This document shows positions 24,543 to 34,317 of a stretch of 64,000 bases of DNA, piece after piece. The stretch is taken from contig NZ_CP084759.1 in the NCBI RefSeq assembly GCF_020535565.1, forward strand, positions 1-64,000, in the 5' to 3' direction. The notes under the pieces are model-generated. The model saw only the letters and a list, made by a program, of their open reading frames with translations. It was not told where the DNA came from and did no database searches. The position numbers and the translations under genes were made by a program. The DNA is from Shinella sp. XGS7. Its GTDB lineage: Bacteria > Pseudomonadota > Gammaproteobacteria > Burkholderiales > Burkholderiaceae_C. The first letter of the stretch is position 1. Each line of letters begins with the position of its first letter.

Positions 24543-24803
24543 GTTGGAACGTTCGAAGTTGGCCTAAGTTATTGTCAGTAAACAAGAATTTAACTTATCA
24601 ACAGGCCTTAAACTCTCTTAAGGTATTAGAGATTTCTATTGAACTCCCACAAGAGTTGTTGAAAAGTGGCTTCAAAACGAAGCTAGGTCGTTCAACCAAC
24701 GCAAGCACTGACTGCACCCCTGGGTGATCTCAATGACTTCAGCTGATTTTTCAGTGAAGCCACGCATAATCGGTGCTTGTTAGAAAAATTGGGGAACAAC
24801 TGA

Positions 24804-25979
24804 ATGGACGTGCGACAAGGCATTCGTCGTCAAAGTTTGACAGACATTGAAGGGCAGGCAGCTCGCGTGGCTGCGATGATGGGGATGATTCGCGAGGCGA
24901 TGCTGCCGCCCACCAGCGCGAAAGCTGCACCAACGCTGAGCGCTTCTGCACTTGCCGAGCTCTGCGAAGTTGACAAAGGGAAGATCGCGTATCGACTGAC
25001 TCGTAACGATCTGCCAGGCGCAAGCATGGTTGGAAACCGCCGCGAATGGACGATGGCAGACGCGCTACCCTGGATCCGGGATTTTCGACGCGACAAGTTG
25101 CGGCCAGCAGACGCGGCTGCGGTGACGATCACCGTATCTAATTTCAAAGGCGGGGTGGCCAAGACGACCACCGCAGTGACCTTGGCTCAAGGCTTAGCCA
25201 TGCGCGGCCACCGAGTGTTGCTTCTAGACCTGGACCCTCAAGGTAGTGCCACGACCTTGTTTGGCGTACTGCCGGATGCTGAAGTTGATCCGGAAAGCAC
25301 GGCCATGCTGCTATTCACGGGCGAGCAGGAGAATCTGTCCTACGCCATCCGCCCGACCTACTGGCCAGGAATCGACCTCGTGTGCGCAGCACCGCTGTTG
25401 TTTGGAGCCGAGTTTGCTCTCCCGGCTAGGCAGACAGCGGATGCAGGCTTTGAGTTCTGGAAAGTGCTTGATCGAGGCCTTGATCAGGCACGTGAGGACT
25501 ACGACATCATCATCATCGATACCCCCCCTGCCCTTTCCTACGTGACGATTAATGCCCTGATGGCTGCGGACGGCGTGTTGATGCCGTTGCCGCCTTCAGC
25601 CTTGGACTTCGCTTCGAGCGCACAGTTTTGGGACCTCTTCTCTGACTTGTGCAACCAACTGGTCAGAGCTCGAGGTCAGGATAAGACGTTCGAATTCATC
25701 GATGTCCTGCTGTCTCGGGTGGAAACGTCTGACGCGGCCAGCTCCGTAGTCCGCGGATGGATTCAGGAAGGGTACGGAGACAAGGTGCTGCCGATCGAGA
25801 TTCCGAAGACTGCGATCGCCGCAACGGCCAGTGCAGAATTCGGAACGGTTTATGACATCGCTCGCGGGTCTGTGAACGCGAAGACGTTTGCTCGAGCTCG
25901 TGACGCCTATGACCGTATGTGCGAGCTGATCGAGCAGCAAATCCAATCGGTCTGGGCGCAGCAGATCCAGGAGGCCTGA
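24804..25979 (+). CDS. parA: ParA partition ATPase with N-terminal HTH
   Basis: The 391-residue protein has an N-terminal regulatory part with a helix-turn-helix-like segment (LCEVDKGKIAYRLTRNDLPG) and then a deviant Walker A (NFKGGVAKTT), a VLLLDLDPQGS motif and Walker B DIIIIDTPP. This is a type Ia ParA that moves plasmid copies apart and usually represses its own promoter through the HTH. It starts at ATG 24804 after the origin and is followed directly by parB. Confidence 0.92.
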   Translation: MDVRQGIRRQSLTDIEGQAARVAAMMGMIREAMLPPTSAKAAPTLSASALAELCEVDKGKIAYRLTRNDLPGASMVGNRREWTMADALPWIRDFRRDKLRPADAAAVTITVSNFKGGVAKTTTAVTLAQGLAMRGHRVLLLDLDPQGSATTLFGVLPDAEVDPESTAMLLFTGEQENLSYAIRPTYWPGIDLVCAAPLLFGAEFALPARQTADAGFEFWKVLDRGLDQAREDYDIIIIDTPPALSYVTINALMAADGVLMPLPPSALDFASSAQFWDLFSDLCNQLVRARGQDKTFEFIDVLLSRVETSDAASSVVRGWIQEGYGDKVLPIEIPKTAIAATASAEFGTVYDIARGSVNAKTFARARDAYDRMCELIEQQIQSVWAQQIQEA

Positions 25980-25980
25980 C

Positions 25981-27051
25981 ATGGGACTCAAGGACAAATC
26001 ATCGAAGATCAACTTTGGCGCCCTCCCCGGTTTGGGCGCACCGGCGACAAGCACGTCGGCCGAGTTGAGACCCAAGACTGCGCCTGGTGCTCTCTTGGCT
26101 CATGTCAATGATCAGCGCTCTGCCCTTCTGCAAGAAAACGAGCGACTGCGACTCGAGGCTGAGCAGGTCGGCGCACTCCGCGCCGAAGTCGAAAGCCAGG
26201 CGGCTGAGCTGCGGCAATGGGAGGGCGCAGAAGCTACTCGGCGGCTGGATCCTGCAACTGTCCATCCAAGCCGCTGGGCAAACCGGGACTCCCGGTCGTT
26301 TGAGACGAAAGAGTTCCAGGAGCTCAAGGCCGAGATCGCCAGCGCGGGCGGAAACGTCCAGCCGATCAAGGTCCGACCAGTCAAGCCTACTGCAGCCGAG
26401 CCACAGGAGTTCGAGATCGTCTTTGGTCACAGAAGGCACCGGGCCTGCCTGGAACTCGGGCTGCCCGTGCTGGCTGTGATCGAAAGTCTTGGCGAGCAGG
26501 AGCTTTTCGTCGAGATGGACCGAGAGAATCGGGCGCGCAAGAACCTTAGCGCCTGGGAGCAGGGCATGGCCTACCGTCGCGCCTTGGATGCAGGGCTCTT
26601 CCCGTCGAATCGAAAAATGGCGGAGAAGCTTGGTATCGACCTTAGCCAGGTCGGAAAGGCGTTGGCCTTGGCCGGACTCCCGGAAGAGGCGGTAGCGGCG
26701 TTTGATAGCCCACTGGATCTGCAGTTCCGTTTCGCCAAGCCTCTGACTGAGGCGTCTGCAGCTGATCCGGAAGGGTTTAAAGCCAGGGCTATTGCGGCTG
26801 CGGCGTTGGGCCCAGGGAGGGATGCTAAGGTGGTTCTCGATGCCTTGCTGGGCCAGACCGAGGGGAGTAGAACCGTTCCACCCCCGATCATCCGGACCCG
26901 CGACGGACGGCGCTTGTTTGAGCTTCAGGCTGACAAAAAGGGCCGCGTAAGCCTGGCAGTCGAGCCAAAATTGATCCCAGCAGATCGCCTAGAAGATCTG
27001 GCTGACATGATCGAGAAGTTTCTGTCAGCGTCATCAATTCGCCGCAAATAG
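25981..27051 (+). CDS. parB: ParB centromere-binding protein
   Basis: The 356-residue protein has a basic N-terminus, a coiled region, the ParB N-terminal nuclease-like domain with EIVFGHRRHRACLELGLPV (CTP-binding box) and ENRARKNLSAWEQGMAYRRA. A helix-turn-helix follows (MAEKLGIDLSQVGKALALAG). It starts 1 bp after the parA stop. Two near-identical palindromic sites, one inside its own coding end and one just after it, could be parS or regulatory sites. Confidence 0.92.
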   Translation: MGLKDKSSKINFGALPGLGAPATSTSAELRPKTAPGALLAHVNDQRSALLQENERLRLEAEQVGALRAEVESQAAELRQWEGAEATRRLDPATVHPSRWANRDSRSFETKEFQELKAEIASAGGNVQPIKVRPVKPTAAEPQEFEIVFGHRRHRACLELGLPVLAVIESLGEQELFVEMDRENRARKNLSAWEQGMAYRRALDAGLFPSNRKMAEKLGIDLSQVGKALALAGLPEEAVAAFDSPLDLQFRFAKPLTEASAADPEGFKARAIAAAALGPGRDAKVVLDALLGQTEGSRTVPPPIIRTRDGRRLFELQADKKGRVSLAVEPKLIPADRLEDLADMIEKFLSASSIRRK

Positions 27052-27076
27052 GGCGTTCTTAAGTTTCGGCCTGGCA

Positions 27077-27105
27077 GGGGTGGAACCGTTCCACCCCTTC
27101 TTTTT
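27077..27105 (+). terminator. rho-independent terminator or parS-like palindrome after parB
   Basis: A perfect 10-bp stem (GGGGTGGAAC and GTTCCACCCC, one central C) occupies 27077-27097 and is followed by TTCTTTTTT, as in an intrinsic terminator for parAB. The same 15 bases GAACCGTTCCACCCC also occur at 26870-26884 within parB as part of an imperfect palindrome, so the site might also bind ParB. Confidence 0.7.
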
Positions 27106-27209
27106 TGCCGGTACCACCTGGACTCACGCTGGCGGGATGGGGAACATTTTCGGATGTAAAAGAGACCAAGCGCGAGCATAGAGGGCGCTGCACGCAGCTC
27201 AATACCTCG

Positions 27210-29035
27210 TCATCTCGATGAGCCCGCCGCCCGTTCCATAGCCTCGTGCCGACGTCGATCTTGGGCCGTGTAATAGCCCGCCGTGGTCGCTCTGGACGCG
27301 TGCCCCATCTCCGCCATTAGCACGTCCTCTGGAACGCCAGCCTCAGCCGCCCGCGTCGCGAAGGTGTGCCTCAGCCAGTGCTGCGTGGCCCGCAGCGCCT
27401 GCTCGCGCTCCCGTTCTGGAAGATCCGCGTGCCGGATAGCGCGCCTCAAGAACGTCGACAAGGACTGATGCACCGCGCTGTAGGTCGGCGCCCGCCTGCC
27501 ATCGTCATGGGCCGCCAGCAAAGGAACGTCGGGTTCACAGTCACCCATGGCGGGTAAGCCGCGCGCGGATAGGTATTGTTCCAGCACATCTAGGGCAGGG
27601 GAGGGCACCGACACCAGGCGGCGCTTGCGCCCCTTGCCGATCACGTCCAGTTGCCACCCAAAGTCCTGTTGCTTCAAGTCGCCTACTTTTGCATTCAGCA
27701 ACTCAGTGGCGCGCAGACCTGTGAAGCGCGTGAACGTCACCACAAACCCATTCCTTGTCTCGCCGGGCCGCTCGGGGCAGGGCAGGGCGCTTATCAGCGC
27801 CTGGTAGGCAGCCGGCGTCAGTGCCCGGCTGGTTGGGGCCGGCGCCACCTCATTGCCATCAACCAAGCCGCGGTTCACCGCCGTCCAGGGATTGCTGTCT
27901 AGGTAGCGCTGGCTCACGAGCCAGTTGCACATCAGATGCACAACCTTCACGGCCAAGCGTCGGCTGGCCAAGCCCGGCTGACTCCGGAAGGGAGTCCAGC
28001 CGGCCGCCACATCCAACCGGGCCGCCTTTCGCCGTGACATCCAATGCGCAGGAACGCTGTTCAGGAACGACATGTAGGCCTGGCAGTCTTGCGGGTCAGC
28101 CGAAGACAGGGCTTTGCGCCGCTCGATCAGACAGAACATCAACCAGCGCTCGGCCTCGCGCCGGTAAGTCGCTTCGGTGATAGCGTTGTGGCCGGGTTCC
28201 CCAGGTTTTCCGACAGCGCTGGCCAGCCACGCCTCGACGGCCTCCAGATCGTTGCCTGCGGGCACCCTCGGGGGAGGGGAGAGCGGTTGCTGCCCTGCGC
28301 ACCATCCAGCGCATGAGCAGAGTGCGGCAGCAGCATTGGCTCACCCGTATCAGGCCCTCTCACGAATCCTGGAGCGGTCTTGGCCCTTGGCAGCAGTGCC
28401 CGTAGGTGTGCCTCAATCCGTGCTGCCTTGGCGCAGCCGACCGATTGAATACCTCTCCACCAAGTTTTGCGATCCGCCATGCGCTGTACTAGGTCCTGCA
28501 ACAACAGGCACCCGGCGCGCATGAGCCGCTCGGCAGTGGTCGGGTCAAACCAGGCATCGATGCGGTCCGAGGCCTGGGCTGGCTGCGCGGCCAGCTTGGA
28601 CAGCTCGGCGAGCACCTCGAGCTGTCGCTCGCGCAGGCGACTGTTGCGGCGAGCTTTGCGTACCTCGCGAGGATCCTCGGCCGGAAAGCGCTGCTCGTAC
28701 ATCTCGATCAGCTCATCCTCACGCCAGTCGCCCAAACCTTCGGCCTCGGCCCAGTCGTAGAGGGCGGGGCGGGGCGCCGCACTGTCCACACCCTCATGCT
28801 CGGTGCTGGACCACGCGCCCAGATCGATGCCGATGAGTCGCCAGCGCGAGTCGCCGGCGCGTCGGGCCAGCGCCCGCAACTGGTCGACGAGCTGGCGGTG
28901 CAAGGTGACGAGCTCGTGGCCGTGGGCCATGCCCAGGTAGCGCCGCGCCGCATCCTCGCGGTCCAGACCTTCGGCCAGGCTGCGCAGATAGGCGAAGTGG
29001 TGGGGCCCCAGGCGCCGTTCGTAAGTCCTTGTCAT
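27210..29035 (-). pseudogene. plasmid tyrosine recombinase, frameshifted
   Basis: Two minus frames together encode a recombinase of about 600 residues. The N-terminal half (29035 to about 28265) contains DLVQRMADRKTWWRGIQSVG and PHSAHALDGAQGSNRSPLP. The C-terminal half (about 28265 to 27210) reads PAGNDLEAVEAWL and holds the catalytic residues: Arg in TGLRATELLNA, HWLRHTFATR and the Tyr in GYYTAQ. The frame change falls in a C-rich run near 28270, so it may be a recent mutation or a sequencing error. The protein would resolve plasmid multimers or mediate integration. Confidence 0.75.
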
Positions 29036-29127
29036 GCCTCAGGAACAGGGTAGGGCGCTGCTACCAGGTGGTTTTGACAGCAGGATTATGCCTATCAATA
29101 ACCGAAGTTATCTATAGGCTGAATTTG

Positions 29128-29151
29128 AAAAGTTTAACCGGTTAAACTTTT
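29128..29151. repeat. 24-bp perfect palindrome upstream of the recombinase gene
   Basis: AAAAGTTTAACCGGTTAAAC plus TTTT reads the same on both strands over 24 bp. It lies about 90 bp upstream of the recombinase start in a 215-bp gene-free region. A palindrome this long by chance is very unlikely. It could be an operator or a recombination core site. Confidence 0.75.
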
Positions 29152-29194
29152 TGACCCGCGCGGCGGGGGACGGGAGGTCGGGAAACGCTGAGCG

Positions 29195-29213
29195 GAATTG
29201 CACCGTGCAATTC
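29195..29213. repeat. 19-bp palindrome next to the IS21 boundary
   Basis: GAATTGCACCGTGCAATTC is a perfect 9-bp inverted repeat around a single C. It lies 44 bp right of the 24-bp palindrome and 39 bp left of the IS21 end. Together they form a two-site array upstream of the recombinase gene. Confidence 0.7.
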
Positions 29214-29365
29214 GTACGCTCGTGCAGCTGGCGTTGACCAAGCTTCGAGGTTGTTGGCGCCGACTGAAATTTGACCCACCCGTGAGGGCCCTGCCGACCC
29301 AAATTTGACCCAGGTGTTCAACCTACCCTGCCCGAGATATCCACAGCTGGGCGGGGGTGTGAGGA

Positions 29366-30895
29366 GTGATCACCATGGTCATGATTGGCAAGGTCTTGCG
29401 GATGCATCACCGCGAGAAGAAGTCGGTGCGGGAGATCGCCAAGGCGACGAGCCTGGCGAGGAACACGGTGCGCAAGTACCTGAGGCTGGGCAAGGCCGAG
29501 CAGCCGCAGTACCGCCGGCCGGCGGTGCCGACGAAGCTGGCCCCTTACGTCGAACAGTTGGAGCAAGCGCTGCGCGCCGATGCCCGGCGGCCCAAGAAGG
29601 AGCGCCGCAGCGCCAAGGCACTGTTGGAGCAGCTGAAGGCCGCGGGCTACGACGGCGGCTACAGCCGGCTGACCGACTACATCCGCGCCTGGCGCGCTGC
29701 CCAGGGCGGCGCGGCCGTGGGCGATGCCTACGTGCCGCTGAGCTTCGAGCTGGGCGAGGCCTTCCAGTTCGACTGGAGCGAGGAGCCGCTGGTCATCGGC
29801 GGCGTGTACCAGCGGTTGCAGGTGGCGCACATGAAGCTGTGCGCCAGCCGGGCCTTCTGGCTGGTGGCCTACCCCAGCCAGGGCCACGAGATGCTGTTCG
29901 ACGCCCACACACGCGGCTTTGCGGCCCTGGGCGGCGTGGCGCGCCGGGGCATCTACGACAACATGAAGACCGCTGTGGACCGCGTCGGCCGGGGCAAGCA
30001 CCGCGACGTCAACAGCCGCTTTGCCGCGCTGTGCGCGCACTACCTCTTCGACCCCGATTTCTGCAACGTCGCCAGCGGCTGGGAGAAGGGCGTGGTCGAG
30101 AAGAATGTGCAGGACAGCCGGCGCCGCATCTGGCTGGCGGCGCGCGAGCAGCGCTTCGGCAGCCTGGAGGAGCTCAATGCCTGGCTGGGTGAGCGATGCA
30201 AGGCCCTGTGGGCCGAGTTGCGCCACCCCGAGCACAAAGCCTTCAGCGTGGGGGAGATGCTGGAGCTGGAGCGCAGCCACCTGATGCCCAAGCCCGTGGA
30301 CTTCGACGGCTATGTGCAGGACGTGGCGCGCGTGAGCAGCACCTGCCTGGTCACCGTGGCCCGCAACCGCTACTCGGCGCCCTGCGAGTTGGCGCGGCAG
30401 ACGGTCAGCACGCGGCTGTACCCGCAGCGCGTGGTGATCGTGGCCGACGAGCGCGTGGTGGCCGAGCATGTGCGGCTCAGCGGCAAGGGCCGCACGGCCT
30501 ACGACTGGCAGCATTACGTGCCGCTGGTGCAGAGGAAGCCCGGGGCGCTGCGCAACGGCGCGCCCTTCGTGGACCTGCCAGAACCCCTGGCCAGGCTGCG
30601 CCATGCGCTGCTGCGTCATGCCGGTGGCGACCGGTTGATGGCACAGGTTCTGGCGCTGAGCAGCACGGCCGGACTGGACGAGGTGCTGGTGGCGGCTGAG
30701 CTGGCGCTGGAGCGGGCGGGTCCTGGCGGGCGACTCAGCCCCGAGCATGTGGTCAACGTTCTGGCGCGGCTCACGGCGCCCGAGCGACCGCCCAACGTCG
30801 CCACATCGCTGAGTACATCGACACCTCCGCAGGCCGACCCGGGCCGCTACGACCGCCTGCGCCGTCTGGCCGAGCAGGAGGCCGACCATGGTTGA
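29366..30895 (+). CDS. istA: IS21-family transposase IstA
   Basis: The 509-residue protein begins with an HTH ([20 protein letters not shown]) and has a DDE catalytic core: Asp in [14 protein letters not shown], Asp in [14 protein letters not shown] and Glu in [14 protein letters not shown]. The C-terminus carries a small beta-barrel with [13 protein letters not shown]. It overlaps istB by 8 bp. It cuts and joins the IS ends with the IstB ATPase as its partner. Confidence 0.93.
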   Translation: MITMVMIGKVLRMHHREKKSVREIAKATSLARNTVRKYLRLGKAEQPQYRRPAVPTKLAPYVEQLEQALRADARRPKKERRSAKALLEQLKAAGYDGGYSRLTDYIRAWRAAQGGAAVGDAYVPLSFELGEAFQFDWSEEPLVIGGVYQRLQVAHMKLCASRAFWLVAYPSQGHEMLFDAHTRGFAALGGVARRGIYDNMKTAVDRVGRGKHRDVNSRFAALCAHYLFDPDFCNVASGWEKGVVEKNVQDSRRRIWLAAREQRFGSLEELNAWLGERCKALWAELRHPEHKAFSVGEMLELERSHLMPKPVDFDGYVQDVARVSSTCLVTVARNRYSAPCELARQTVSTRLYPQRVVIVADERVVAEHVRLSGKGRTAYDWQHYVPLVQRKPGALRNGAPFVDLPEPLARLRHALLRHAGGDRLMAQVLALSSTAGLDEVLVAAELALERAGPGGRLSPEHVVNVLARLTAPERPPNVATSLSTSTPPQADPGRYDRLRRLAEQEADHG

Positions 30896-31622
30896 CGTCA
30901 TTGCAGAGCTGAAGGCCCTGCGCCTGCACGGCATGGCCGCCACCTGGGCCGAGCTCAGCGAGCAGGCCAATGCCGAAGTCGAGCGCTCGGTGCAACACCA
31001 GATGAGCAGTGCCAAGTTCCCGGTGCACCGCGACTTGGCCCGCTTCGACTTCGAGGTCTCGCCGGTGGACCGCAAGCTGGTCACGCAACTGGCCACATGC
31101 GAGTTCACGGCCGCGGCGCACAACGTCGTGCTGGTGGGCGGCCCCGGCACGGGCAAGACCCACCTGGCCACGGCCATCGGCGTGGCGGGCATCGGCACGC
31201 ACGGCAAGCGGGTGCGGTTCTACAGCACCGTGGACCTGGTCAACGCGCTGGAGCGAGAGAAGAGCGAGGGTAAGGCCGGCCGCATTGCGACCAGTCTGCT
31301 GCGCTTGGACTTGGTGATCCTCGACGAGCTGGGCTACCTGCCGTTCAGCCAGGCCGGTGGGGCCTTGCTGTTCCATCTGATGTCCAAGCTATACGAACAC
31401 ACCAGCGTCGTCATCACGACCAACCTGGACTTCGCGGAGTGGAGCACCGTGTTCGGCGACGCCAAGATGACCACGGCGCTGCTGGACCGGCTCACGCACC
31501 ACTGCCACATCGTGGAGACCGGCAACGAGAGCTACCGCGTCACGCAGGCCACGGCAGCCACGCGCAAGCGCATCAAGGCGAGAGAGCAGGAGCGCCGCAA
31601 CAAGGGCGACGAGGCCGGCTGA
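30888..31622 (+). CDS. istB: IS21-family helper ATPase IstB
   Basis: The 244-residue AAA+ protein has Walker [16 protein letters not shown], Walker [13 protein letters not shown] and sensor region [12 protein letters not shown]. IstB assembles on target DNA and recruits IstA. ATG 30888 overlaps istA. A 5'-truncated but otherwise apparently identical copy lies at 50605-51153. Confidence 0.93.
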   Translation: MVDVIAELKALRLHGMAATWAELSEQANAEVERSVQHQMSSAKFPVHRDLARFDFEVSPVDRKLVTQLATCEFTAAAHNVVLVGGPGTGKTHLATAIGVAGIGTHGKRVRFYSTVDLVNALEREKSEGKAGRIATSLLRLDLVILDELGYLPFSQAGGALLFHLMSKLYEHTSVVITTNLDFAEWSTVFGDAKMTTALLDRLTHHCHIVETGNESYRVTQATAATRKRIKAREQERRNKGDEAG

Positions 31623-31731
31623 ACAAGCACCGAGCTACAGTTGTCCACAGCCGGCATCAGCCGATGCCGGCCCCAAGCCCTGGGTCAAAGTTCAATCGGC
31701 AGGGTGGGTCAAATTTAGGTCGGCGCCAACA

Positions 31732-32744
31732 ACCGCACCTTGCGCGCTCAAGGCAACAAGTTCGCCGAGCAGCGTTTTGTACATTGCGGCCCAATTGACG
31801 GTAGCGGGGACATCGGCGGCAGCCTGACGCCACAGATCGGCGATCCGGCGCTGCACCATAAGGATCAACTGGTCTGTGGTGGTGAACAGGCAATACCGAA
31901 GAAAGCATGCGACCTCCACGGTGCGCGCTGGCTCTTTGATCTTGGCTCCGGCTGAGGGCGGCCTGGAGACAAGTCGGCGCGCGTAGCGGCGCAAGATGAG
32001 ATCGGGGATGTCTGCCAGGTGCTTATGAACGTCCAGCGTGTAAAGCAGGTCGATGCGCTCCAGTACCTCGCTGATTTGGCGGGTTGAGTGTTTCGCCGGT
32101 GCAGCCCATAGCCAACTCTGCTGGGTTTGTCCATCTGGGCGCAGCTCTGAAACTGAGGCTCGCCAGCGATCAAGTGTTGCTGGATCAACGCTGGCGGCGA
32201 TGGCGGTGCCTGTTTCAACTTCAAGCTGGGCAAGTGCCGCCGCAATCAGTGTCCGAATTGCCCGCTCGTGCACGATCACCAGCTTGTTCTTGTACAGCCA
32301 TTGACGCGCCCGCACGAGTAGCTGATCGCGGTCGGCGCAGCGCGCCACTTCGTCGCGCAGTTCACGTACCAGTGAGCGGCGCTGGTGCTCGCTCATCCAC
32401 TGGAATCCAAGGACCGTGCAGGCTACTTGTTGGTGATCGAATAGCGTGCGCCCGCGTTCATACATGGCTCTCAGCGAGGCGACTTCTGGTGCTGCAATGC
32501 CAAGCTCGTTGCCAAGGTGGCGCCACAAGGCTACTGGAATTACCCGAAAGGCACCGAGCAAACGCCCACTCATGCGCAGGAAACCAATATGGAGCGCCAG
32601 ACCAAGCTTGTGGGAATCACCTCGGCGTGCATTGATTGCGTCGCGCTCGGCACCATCGAAGGTGAAAAATGCCTTCATCTCGAAGTCGCTGATATCGCGG
32701 GGGAGCCCACGCATCCCCAAAAACGTTGTGTGCCAACCCTGCAT
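31732..32744 (-). pseudogene. tnpA: IS1071 transposase, N-terminal part only
   Basis: From ATG 32744 the frame equals residues 1 to about 337 of IS1071 TnpA (MQGWHTTFLGMRGLPRDISD, ending near TLLGELVALSAQGA). It then runs into IS21 DNA. The whole catalytic domain is missing. Confidence 0.92.
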
Positions 32745-32889
32745 CGTGAACCTCAAAAGTGGGAGGCCACCATACCCGTTTACAAAGCGAACAGGAAAGT
32801 CAATGAAATCAACGGTCTACCCAGACCACCCCCGCGCCAGTGCTAGCTTTGCGTACCGTCACTTATTGCACTGAAAACGAGGAGACCCC
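31732..32889 (-). mobile_element. IS1071 5'-part, truncated by IS21 (copy C)
   Basis: The right boundary is the 5' terminal repeat of IS1071 (ending GAGGAGACCCC at 32889). It matches the first 1158 bp of the complete copy and stops at the IS21 end at 31731. With copy D (34603-35070) it brackets the sul1 segment in the same orientation, suggesting a former IS1071 composite transposon whose outer halves were lost. Confidence 0.95.
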
Positions 32890-32946
32890 AATGAGAAAGC
32901 GGACAGAGTAGAATAACGGACAGAAAGCGGACACATCGGAGGCGTT

Positions 32947-33264
32947 ATGTCGGAATCGAAGTGGATCGAGCATTACCGGGCCGGAGCGTGGACGGTCGGC
33001 GAAGTGATCGAGGCGGGCGCGGCGTGGATCGTGGCGATGGACCCGGACCATTACCGGCTGCGCTTCTTTCCGCACCGGGACGCGGCGAGGTTCACCGTTG
33101 GCATTGATGCCGAGTGGAGCGACGAGAAGCCCGGCGGACTGGCGAACTACACGCCGAGCTATGAGGGCGGCAACGACGCTTGCCAGCCCGGCGAGGTGGC
33201 GATTTCCGATTTGCTCGCCCGATCCCCATCGTGGAAGTCGCTGCGGAGGCCGACGCCATGGTGA
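32947..33264 (+). pseudogene. hypothetical gene joined to the tail of qacEdelta1
   Basis: ATG 32947 follows GGAGGCG. Residues 1 to about 88 (MSESKWIEHYRAGAWTVGEV, SYEGGNDACQPGEVAISDLL) belong to no family I recognise. The last residues, ARSPSWKSLRRPTPW, are the known C-terminal tail of qacEdelta1, and its TGA overlaps the sul1 ATG region as in class 1 integrons. The junction is near 33210. The efflux protein part of qacEdelta1 is entirely replaced, so the integron structure was altered by a deletion or recombination. Confidence 0.65.
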
Positions 33265-34097
33265 CGGTGTTCGGCATTCTGAATCTCACCGAGGACTCCT
33301 TCTTCGATGAGAGCCGGCGGCTAGACCCCGCCGGCGCTGTCACCGCGGCGATCGAAATGCTGCGAGTCGGATCAGACGTCGTGGATGTCGGACCGGCCGC
33401 CAGCCATCCGGACGCGAGGCCTGTATCGCCGGCCGATGAGATCAGACGTATTGCGCCGCTCTTAGACGCCCTGTCCGATCAGATGCACCGTGTTTCAATC
33501 GACAGCTTCCAACCGGAAACCCAGCGCTATGCGCTCAAGCGCGGCGTGGGCTACCTGAACGATATCCAAGGATTTCCTGACCCTGCGCTCTATCCCGATA
33601 TTGCTGAGGCGGACTGCAGGCTGGTGGTTATGCACTCAGCGCAGCGGGATGGCATCGCCACCCGCACCGGTCACCTTCGACCCGAAGACGCGCTCGACGA
33701 GATTGTGCGGTTCTTCGAGGCGCGGGTTTCCGCCTTGCGACGGAGCGGGGTCGCTGCCGACCGGCTCATCCTCGATCCGGGGATGGGATTTTTCTTGAGC
33801 CCCGCACCGGAAACATCGCTGCACGTGCTGTCGAACCTTCAAAAGCTGAAGTCGGCGTTGGGGCTTCCGCTATTGGTCTCGGTGTCGCGGAAATCCTTCT
33901 TGGGCGCCACCGTTGGCCTTCCTGTAAAGGATCTGGGTCCAGCGAGCCTTGCGGCGGAACTTCACGCGATCGGCAATGGCGCTGACTACGTCCGCACCCA
34001 CGCGCCTGGAGATCTGCGAAGCGCAATCACCTTCTCGGAAACCCTCGCGAAATTTCGCAGTCGCGACGCCAGAGACCGAGGGTTAGATCATGCCTAG
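33258..34097 (+). CDS. sul1: sulfonamide-resistant dihydropteroate synthase Sul1
   Basis: The 279-residue product matches the well-known Sul1 sequence along its whole length: MVTVFGILNLTEDSFFDESR at the start, DVGPAASHPDARPVS, DPGMGFFLSPAPETS and RSRDARDRGLDHA at the end. It replaces the sulfonamide-sensitive DHPS in folate synthesis and gives resistance. The reading frame is intact. The usual class 1 promoter and integrase are absent, so expression must come from elsewhere, perhaps IS1071 or the upstream gene. Confidence 0.97.
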   Translation: MVTVFGILNLTEDSFFDESRRLDPAGAVTAAIEMLRVGSDVVDVGPAASHPDARPVSPADEIRRIAPLLDALSDQMHRVSIDSFQPETQRYALKRGVGYLNDIQGFPDPALYPDIAEADCRLVVMHSAQRDGIATRTGHLRPEDALDEIVRFFEARVSALRRSGVAADRLILDPGMGFFLSPAPETSLHVLSNLQKLKSALGLPLLVSVSRKSFLGATVGLPVKDLGPASLAAELHAIGNGADYVRTHAPGDLRSAITFSETLAKFRSRDARDRGLDHA

Positions 34098-34224
34098 CAT
34101 TCACCTTCCGGCCGCCCGCTAGCGGACCCTGGTCAGGTTCCGCGAAGGTGGGCGCAGACATGCTGGGCTCGTCAGGATCAAACTGCACTATGAGGCGGCG
34201 GTTCATACCGCGCCAGGGGAGCGA

Positions 34225-34317
34225 ATGGACAGCGAGGAGCCTCCGAACGTTCGGGTCGCCTGCTCGGGTGATATCGACGAGGTTGTGCGGCTGATGCACG
34301 ACGCTGCGGCGTGGCTT
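34225..34317 (+). pseudogene. orf5 (GNAT acetyltransferase) of the integron 3'-CS, 5' fragment
   Basis: ATG 34225 opens MDSEEPPNVRVACSGDIDEV, the start of the orf5 GNAT protein that follows sul1 in class 1 integrons. It is cut after 31 codons. The next bases belong to IS6100, and both partners share GCGTGGC at the junction, consistent with a microhomology-type deletion. Confidence 0.85.

Larger units (their letters stand above)
24204..24803. other. oriV: plasmid origin of vegetative replication (oriV)
   Basis: This 600-bp gene-free region between divergent repA and parA contains at least six iteron-like copies of CGGGTAAAAGCTGGACA or close variants (starting near 24265, 24298, 24462, 24484, 24505 and 24526). 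It also has a perfect DnaA box at 24439-24447 and an AT-rich stretch at about 24563-24670 suited to strand opening. An inverted pair ATCGCTAAA (24251) and TTTAGCGAT (24316) flanks the first iteron pair, perhaps a repressor site for repA. Confidence 0.8.
29252..31731 (+). mobile_element. IS21-family insertion sequence, complete
   Basis: The element is 2480 bp, starting TGTTGGCGCCGACTGAAATT and ending with the inverted counterpart (AAATTTAGGTCGGCGCCAACA read to 31731). Extra internal copies of AATTTGACCCA occur at the left end, typical of IS21 multiple terminal repeats. It contains istA and istB. Flanking bases differ (left GAGGT, right ACCGC), so there is no target duplication. The right flank is IS1071 and the left is plasmid backbone, implying recombination with another copy. 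Confidence 0.93.

Noticed and set aside
29318..31207. 629-codon minus-strand ORF across istA and istB
   Set aside because: It is opposite two strongly supported IS21 genes and has a His/Ala/Gln-rich composition typical of antisense frames in GC-rich DNA.
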